Positions 33,418-38,119 of a DNA stretch of 38,119 bases are shown one piece after another. The notes beneath the pieces were generated by a model. That model saw nothing but the letters and a program-made list of their open reading frames with translations, had not been told where the DNA came from and made no database searches. Position 1 is the stretch's first letter. Every line of letters starts with the position of its first letter. A program made the translations under genes and the position numbers. Source of the DNA: Bacillus andreraoultii (GTDB lineage Bacteria > Bacillota > Bacilli > Bacillales > Caldibacillaceae); NCBI RefSeq assembly GCF_001244735.1, contig NZ_LN868936.1, positions 227,166-265,284 of the forward strand, read 5' to 3'.

Positions 33418-33458
33418 ATATCCCCCTTATAAAAATAAATGCGGAATGGAGGAGACGA

Positions 33459-33980
33459 ATGAAAAAAACACAGAAGATAACTGTTACGGCGATTATTGCT
33501 GCTGTGACGACTATTTCAAGTAGTCTAATTTATATTCCAGTAGGCTTTGCGAAAATTTTCCCTGTACAACATTTCGCGAACTTAATCTCTGCCGTCCTAT
33601 TAGGTCCTAGTTATGCAGTTAGTCAAGCTTTTATTTCATCGCTCTTACGAAATATGCTAAGCACAGGGAGTGTTTTTGCCTTTCCTGGAAGTATGATTGG
33701 TGCATTTCTCGCTGCCTTCGTTTACTTAAAAACAAACAGATTACTTTTTGCAGCTGCTGGAGAAGTAATAGGTACCGGCATATTTGGTGCAATGGCTTGT
33801 TATCCTATTGCTGTACTATTTCTCGGCCAGGACGCGACTTTATTCGGCTTTATTCCAGCATTTATCGTTAGCTCATTCGTAGGTGCCTTTTTTGGATATA
33901 TCTTAATCAAAGTGTTACAAAAAAATAAAGTTTGGAGTGACATGGTTCATGAAAACAGCACTAACAATCGCGGGGTCTGA
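33459..33980 (+). CDS. thiW: Thiazole-precursor ECF transporter S component ThiW
   Basis: Membrane substrate-binding component of an energy-coupling-factor importer, thought to bring in hydroxyethylthiazole. The 173-residue protein has five to six hydrophobic spans and the ThiW pattern [24 protein letters not shown] and [13 protein letters not shown]. The start is the ATG at 33459 behind GGAGGAG; the longer frame from 33378 overlaps tenA and adds a charged, non-homologous leader. It overlaps thiD by 32 bp. The shared ECF ATPases must be encoded elsewhere. Confidence 0.92.
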   Translation: MKKTQKITVTAIIAAVTTISSSLIYIPVGFAKIFPVQHFANLISAVLLGPSYAVSQAFISSLLRNMLSTGSVFAFPGSMIGAFLAAFVYLKTNRLLFAAAGEVIGTGIFGAMACYPIAVLFLGQDATLFGFIPAFIVSSFVGAFFGYILIKVLQKNKVWSDMVHENSTNNRGV

Positions 33981-34761
33981 TTCAGGTGGTGGTGCAGGAA
34001 TACAAGCTGATCTTAAGACTTTTGCCGCAAATGGCGTATTCGGCATGTCTGTCATTACTGCTGTTACTGCACAAAATACAGTTGACGTTCGTTCTATACA
34101 AAACATCGATACGAACATAATTAAAGATCAAATAGAGGCCGTTTTCGATGATCTGCCTGTAGATGCGGTCAAAATTGGGATGTTATCAAATCCGCGAATT
34201 GTTCAAACAGTTGCAGAGACACTCGTAAAATATGAACCTCGTCATCTCATTTTAGATCCTGTCATGGTCTCAAAAGGAGGACATCACTTATTAGAGAATG
34301 ATGCAATTTTATCCCTTACGAAAGATGTCATACCTTTAGCAACAGTTATTACACCAAACATTCCTGAAGCTGAAGTGTTAATTGAACGCCCCATCATCAC
34401 AGAATCCGATATGAAGGAAGCATGTATGACAATGGTGGAGCTTGGTGCAAAAACTGTTCTACTTAAAGGTGGACATCTACCTGGTGATCCAAATGATTTA
34501 TTTTTTGATGGGAACCGATTTTATTGGCTAAAAGGAAATAGAATTCACACAAAAAACACCCATGGAACCGGCTGTACATTATCAAGTGCAATAGCAGCAA
34601 ACTTAGCAAAAGGATATCCTCTTTATGAATCGGTTCAACGAGCAAAGGCGTACATTGAGATCGCGATTAAACATAGTTTGAACATCGGGAAAGGTCATGG
34701 GCCAACGAATCACTTTTATGAAATCTACAAGCGTGCTGGGTCTGCAGAGTCTTTTATATAA
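33949..34761 (+). CDS. thiD: Hydroxymethylpyrimidine (phosphate) kinase ThiD
   Basis: Phosphorylates HMP and HMP-phosphate for thiamine assembly. The 270-residue ribokinase-fold protein begins [25 protein letters not shown], has [23 protein letters not shown] and the nucleotide-binding motif [19 protein letters not shown] with the catalytic Asp-equivalent region. ATG at 33949 is preferred to GTG at 33937, because it gives the conserved N-terminus and leaves GGAG upstream. Confidence 0.94.
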   Translation: MKTALTIAGSDSGGGAGIQADLKTFAANGVFGMSVITAVTAQNTVDVRSIQNIDTNIIKDQIEAVFDDLPVDAVKIGMLSNPRIVQTVAETLVKYEPRHLILDPVMVSKGGHHLLENDAILSLTKDVIPLATVITPNIPEAEVLIERPIITESDMKEACMTMVELGAKTVLLKGGHLPGDPNDLFFDGNRFYWLKGNRIHTKNTHGTGCTLSSAIAANLAKGYPLYESVQRAKAYIEIAIKHSLNIGKGHGPTNHFYEIYKRAGSAESFI

Positions 34762-34856
34762 AATTCATACGTAAAATAGATTCCAAGCCTGATTCATTTT
34801 TATCAGGACAAACAGAAATTGAATCAATGACATTTGCTTAGAAAGGGTGAATTACT

Positions 34857-35684
34857 ATGAACAGCGAAAGTTTTAAACAACTACTAACAACTGTGCAAGA
34901 GAAAAAACCACTCATTCATCAAATAACAAATACTGTGACAATGAACGATTGCGCAAATGTAACATTAGCAATTGGTGCTTCACCGGTTATGGCATTTAGC
35001 AAACATGAGGTAGCGGATATGGTTAGTCTTGCAAATGCACTTGTCATTAACTTCGGGACAATTGATGAGTATACTTTTCATTCGATGCTAATTGCTGGGA
35101 ATAGAGCTAATGAACTCAGGATTCCCGTTGTCGTTGACCCAGTCGGTGCCGGTGCGACTCCTTATCGGACAAAAGTCATTCAAGAATTTATTCATCAGAT
35201 TGATGTTGCGATTATTCGAGGAAACATTTCAGAAATCGATGCTCTTCTTAATGGAGCTAGTACAACCCGTGGTGTAGACGCTGGTGAAGTGAGTGAAAGT
35301 AAGCATCGACTGGCAGAAAATGCTGCAAAAAAATGGGATACTGTCGTCGCAATAAGTGGAGAAACAGATTTTATTTCTGATGGAACAAATACGTACAAGT
35401 TAATGAATGGGGATCGTTTATTAACAATGATTACTGGTACAGGTTGTATGAGTGCGGCATTGATTGCTTCCTTTGCGGCTATAAGTAAAGATTTTTTATT
35501 AGCTGCTATTGCTGGCACTTCTGTCATGAGTATTGCTGGTGAAGTGGCAAAACAGACAATCGGTAACGGACAAAAAAGCTTAGGAACGTATAAAGAAAAT
35601 GTAATGAATACAGTTTCCAATTTTTCAGATCAATCCTTATATGAAAACATAAAAATATGTAAAAGTAATGAGGTTGTTATATGA
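34857..35684 (+). CDS. thiM: Hydroxyethylthiazole kinase ThiM
   Basis: Phosphorylates salvaged hydroxyethylthiazole. The 275-residue protein has PLIHQITNTVTMNDCANVTLAIGASPVM, VVDPVGAGAT, IRGNISEI and ITGTGCMSAALIASFAA, the anion-hole motif of the family. AAAGGGTG precedes the ATG. The 95 bp after thiD hold a small CCTGAT/ATCAGG hairpin. It overlaps thiE by 4 bp (ATGA). Confidence 0.95.
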   Translation: MNSESFKQLLTTVQEKKPLIHQITNTVTMNDCANVTLAIGASPVMAFSKHEVADMVSLANALVINFGTIDEYTFHSMLIAGNRANELRIPVVVDPVGAGATPYRTKVIQEFIHQIDVAIIRGNISEIDALLNGASTTRGVDAGEVSESKHRLAENAAKKWDTVVAISGETDFISDGTNTYKLMNGDRLLTMITGTGCMSAALIASFAAISKDFLLAAIAGTSVMSIAGEVAKQTIGNGQKSLGTYKENVMNTVSNFSDQSLYENIKICKSNEVVI

Positions 35685-36286
35685 AACTAGATCTCCGTCT
35701 TTATCTCGTTACCGACGAATTGATTCCGTTTGAAACACTCCTTTTTAAAGTGGAAGAAGCAATTAAAGGTGGAGTTACGATTGTTCAATTAAGAGAGAAA
35801 CAGGCAAATGGTAAAACATTTTACGAAAAGGCGATAAAACTTAAAAAGTTACTAGATCAATACAATATTCCACTTATTATCAATGACCGTGTTGATATCG
35901 CATTAGCTGTTGGAGCGGACGGTATCCATATTGGGCAAAAAGATATCCCGCTTCAAGCAGTAAGAAAAATCGCTTCGAATATGGTCATCGGTGTTTCAGT
36001 TAGTACTCCATTAGAAGCGATTCAAGCAGAGAAAGATGGCGCGGATTATATCGGTGTAGGTTCTGTTTTTCCAACCGAATCCAAAGAAGATGCAGAAATT
36101 TTACCATACGGAATGTTAGATTCAATACTAGCAAGTGTGCATATTCCAGCGGTCGCAATTGGAGGGATTAATCTACATAATGTAGAAACGTTAAAAAGGA
36201 AATCACTTGCTGGGCTCGCTGTCGTATCTGGAATTTTGCATGCCCCTGACCCACTTATTGCCGCTACTTTATATAGAGAAAAATGA
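35681..36286 (+). CDS. thiE: Thiamine phosphate synthase ThiE, C-terminus set by an insertion
   Basis: Joins HMP-PP and thiazole phosphate to thiamine phosphate. The 201-residue TIM-barrel protein has LRLYLVTDE, IVQLREKQANGK, LIINDRVDIALAVGADGIHIGQKDIP, VGVGSVFPTESK and VAIGGINLHNV. The last two bases of its TGA stop are the first two bases of the IS1182-type element, so the native stop and perhaps a few residues were lost (relatives are often 205-220 residues). The catalytic core is intact, so activity is expected. Confidence 0.93.
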   Translation: MKLDLRLYLVTDELIPFETLLFKVEEAIKGGVTIVQLREKQANGKTFYEKAIKLKKLLDQYNIPLIINDRVDIALAVGADGIHIGQKDIPLQAVRKIASNMVIGVSVSTPLEAIQAEKDGADYIGVGSVFPTESKEDAEILPYGMLDSILASVHIPAVAIGGINLHNVETLKRKSLAGLAVVSGILHAPDPLIAATLYREK

Positions 36287-36318
36287 GACTGGGACAAAAC
36301 TCCAGTAAAATAAAAATT

Positions 36319-36366
36319 AAGGCGTTGGAGCTTACACTAAAAAGTGTAGACCCAACGCCTTTTTTG
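36319..36366 (+). terminator. Terminator inside the left end of the IS
   Basis: AAGGCGTTGG (36319-36328) pairs with CCAACGCCTT, with an inner ACACT/AGTGT stem, and is followed by six T. It shields the transposase from outside transcription and now probably ends the thi operon message. Confidence 0.85.
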
Positions 36367-36442
36367 TCACAATTCTAGTAAACAAAAAGGGCACCTTTTG
36401 ATAAAATTAAAGTGACGAAACAATAATTTTGGAGGTGCCCTT

Positions 36443-38104
36443 ATGTTTAAACATTATAACATGAATCAAGTAGTTTTACCGCTAAATTTAGAAATTAAGT
36501 TGAAAGAAAACGATATTGCTTTTGCGATCAATGATCTTGTCGAGAGTATTCCCGAAGAAGCTTTCGAGGACTTCATACGACAAACCGGCCGTCCCGCGTA
36601 TCATCCTCGTATGATGTTGAAAGTCATTTTGTGTGGATATACGCAATCCGTGTTTTCCGGCCGTAAAATAGAAGCTTTATTACAGGATAGTATCCGCATG
36701 ATGTGGCTAGCTCAAGGACATGAACCTAGCTATCGCACCATCAATCGCTTCCGTTCTAATCCACTCATTGAAAACATCCTACGTGAATGCTTTGTCCAGT
36801 TCCGAAATCAGCTCGTGGAAAAGGAATTGATTGAAGAGGAAGCCATTTTTATTGATGGTACAAAAATTGAAGCAAACGCAAATAAGTTCACCTTTGTATG
36901 GCGGAAGTCCATTGAAAGATATAGTGATAAGCTAATTGAAAAGTCCAATCAACTGTATGATGAGCTGCTAGAGAAGGAGATCATCCCAGCAATAGAGCGA
37001 GAAAAGGAAGAGGAACTTTCCGTCAAAGAAATGGAAGAAGTAGTCGAAAAGTTAGACGAGAAAATCGAGGAATATAATAAAAAGATTGAAGTATCTGAAG
37101 TTGGGAGTGAACGGAAAAAGCTCCGTTCCGAACGCAAATTACCCATACAATCTCGGAAGCAATGGATGGATTTCATTACTCGCAAACAAAAGTATCAAAA
37201 CGATATGGAGATTTTCGGTGATCGCAATAGTTACTCAAAGACGGACCCAGATGCGACGTTTATGCGCATGAAGGACGACTACATGAAGAACGGTCAATTG
37301 AAAGCTGGTTACAATGTCCAAATTGCGACGGAAGGTCAATATGTGCTCGCTTACGATGTTTTCCCAAACCCGACCGATACACGCACTTTAATTCCTTTTC
37401 TCGACACGATTGAAGAAAACTTTTTCGAGCTTCCGGAATTCATTGTCGCGGATGCAGGATATGGTAGCGAACAGAATTATGAAGATATCATCGAGAATCG
37501 AAATCGAACGCCACTTATTACATACAATCAATATCGAAAGGAGAAGAAAAAGAAGCATAAGGACAACGCTTTTCATGTAGATAATTGGGAATATAATGAG
37601 GACGAAGATACTTTTCTGTGCCCAAATGGTCGGAAAGTACGATTTAGCCATCATTCCAAACGAACAGACAGGTACGGATTCACCCGTGAATTTAAAGTGT
37701 ACGAGTGTGAGGACTGTTCGGATTGTCCACTCCGCGATTTATGCACGAAAGCAAAAGAAGGGAACAACCGAAAAGTCTACATGAATGAAAAGTGGGAGTC
37801 CCAAAAAGAATATGTACGTACGAAGCTTTCAGACGAGAAAACTGGTGAAATTTACGGAAAACGTAAAATTGATGTAGAACCAGCGTTCGGTTTTCTGAAG
37901 GCTAATTTAGGTTTCACTCGTTTTTCCGTCAGAGGAAAACAGAAAGTGAAAAATGAATTAGCCTTTGCGTTGATGGCGGTGAATATGAGAAAAGTCACCG
38001 CCATCAGCGGTAAAATAGTGACGAGAAATGGAAAAACCCCACAAAAAAGGTTCCAAGCAAATTTTTTATTGCCTGGAACCTTTTTATATACTACTTTTGG
38101 CTAG
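36443..38104 (+). CDS. IS1182-family DDE transposase
   Basis: A 553-residue transposase. An N-terminal DUF772-like region (RMMLKVILCGYTQSVFSGRKIE) is followed by the first catalytic Asp138 in AIFIDGTKIEANANKF, a long Glu/Lys coiled segment (about 165-235), GDRNSYSKTDPDATFMRMKDD, the second Asp in IVADAGYGSEQNYE (about 330), a C-x2-C-x4-C zinc-like group near CEDCSDCPLRDLC and the final Glu in IDVEPAFGFLKANLGF. GGAGG precedes the ATG. The frame is intact and should be active. Its last 20 codons run through a hairpin into the right terminal repeat. Confidence 0.93.
   Translation: MFKHYNMNQVVLPLNLEIKLKENDIAFAINDLVESIPEEAFEDFIRQTGRPAYHPRMMLKVILCGYTQSVFSGRKIEALLQDSIRMMWLAQGHEPSYRTINRFRSNPLIENILRECFVQFRNQLVEKELIEEEAIFIDGTKIEANANKFTFVWRKSIERYSDKLIEKSNQLYDELLEKEIIPAIEREKEEELSVKEMEEVVEKLDEKIEEYNKKIEVSEVGSERKKLRSERKLPIQSRKQWMDFITRKQKYQNDMEIFGDRNSYSKTDPDATFMRMKDDYMKNGQLKAGYNVQIATEGQYVLAYDVFPNPTDTRTLIPFLDTIEENFFELPEFIVADAGYGSEQNYEDIIENRNRTPLITYNQYRKEKKKKHKDNAFHVDNWEYNEDEDTFLCPNGRKVRFSHHSKRTDRYGFTREFKVYECEDCSDCPLRDLCTKAKEGNNRKVYMNEKWESQKEYVRTKLSDEKTGEIYGKRKIDVEPAFGFLKANLGFTRFSVRGKQKVKNELAFALMAVNMRKVTAISGKIVTRNGKTPQKRFQANFLLPGTFLYTTFG
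38043..38086 (+). terminator. Hairpin at the 3' end of the transposase gene
   Basis: AAAAAGGTTCCA and TGGAACCTTTTT arms (12 bp), with further GCAA/TTGC pairing, lie inside the last codons. It probably terminates transposase transcription. Confidence 0.75.
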
Positions 38105-38119
38105 TTATGTCCCAGCCTC

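Larger units (their letters stand above)
36285..38119 (+). mobile_element. Complete IS1182-family insertion sequence
   Basis: The left end is GAGACTGGGACAAAACT (36285 onward) and the right end, read inwards, is GAGGCTGGGACATAACT, which gives inverted repeats of about 17 bp with two mismatches. Length is 1835 bp with a single transposase gene. The right end coincides with the last base of the window, so the target duplication cannot be checked. The element follows the thi operon in the same orientation. Confidence 0.88.

Overview
The window looks like chromosomal DNA from a low-GC Gram-positive bacterium of the Bacillaceae. The reasons are strong GGAGG ribosome sites, frequent TTG and GTG starts, narGHJI and an Fnr of the Bacillus subtilis type with C-terminal cysteines, a thiW-type thiamine salvage operon under a TPP riboswitch, and IS1182-family insertion sequences. 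Species cannot be fixed from sequence alone. The left edge lies inside a decayed IS1182 transposase and the right edge coincides with the last base of an intact IS1182-type element, so this is probably a whole contig broken at repeats.

Layout. 1-1.1 kb: IS remnant plus two small damaged genes, one a secreted protein whose signal peptide is out of frame. 1.35-2.2 kb: array 1 of a 52-bp repeat and its trailer. 2.3-5.7 kb: a CadA-like P-type ATPase and a NorA/Bmr-like efflux pump. 5.8-6.3 kb: a second, short copy of the repeat element. 6.4-16.2 kb: nitrate respiration (narK divergent from narGHJI) and a TPR protein; a third array lies inside the operon between narH and narJ. 16.4-17 kb: an SGNH hydrolase. 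17.4-27.7 kb: molybdenum cofactor and molybdate uptake (moaA, moeB/thiF, moeA, moaE, moaD, mobB, mobA, moaB, modA, modB, moaC) with fnr in the middle; a fourth and longest array lies between modB and moaC. 27.9-32.4 kb: a small HMA metal-binding protein, a metal P-type ATPase, an HpcH/HpaI aldolase, a Nudix hydrolase and a second Crp/Fnr regulator. 32.5-36.3 kb: TPP riboswitch, tenA, thiW, thiD, thiM, thiE. 36.3-38.1 kb: IS1182-type element.

How it fits together. The molybdenum cofactor genes and molybdate uptake supply the bis-MGD cofactor of NarG. Fnr probably switches on nitrate respiration and cofactor synthesis without oxygen: TGTGA-N6-TCACA-like boxes sit about 41.5 bp upstream of the inferred starts of narK, narG and moaA. 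A second regulator, with E. coli FNR-like N-terminal cysteines and an E-x-x-S-R recognition helix, appears to control itself, the metal ATPase and the HMA protein through three TTGA-N6-TCAA boxes, each centred 32 bp from a -10 hexamer.

The least explained feature is a family of exactly 52-bp tandem repeats in four intergenic arrays. Each unit carries a short dyad at the same place, although the dyad sequence and the rest of the unit differ between arrays. Two copies share a conserved leader and three share a trailer with a terminal hairpin, which suggests a defined composite element rather than simple satellite DNA.
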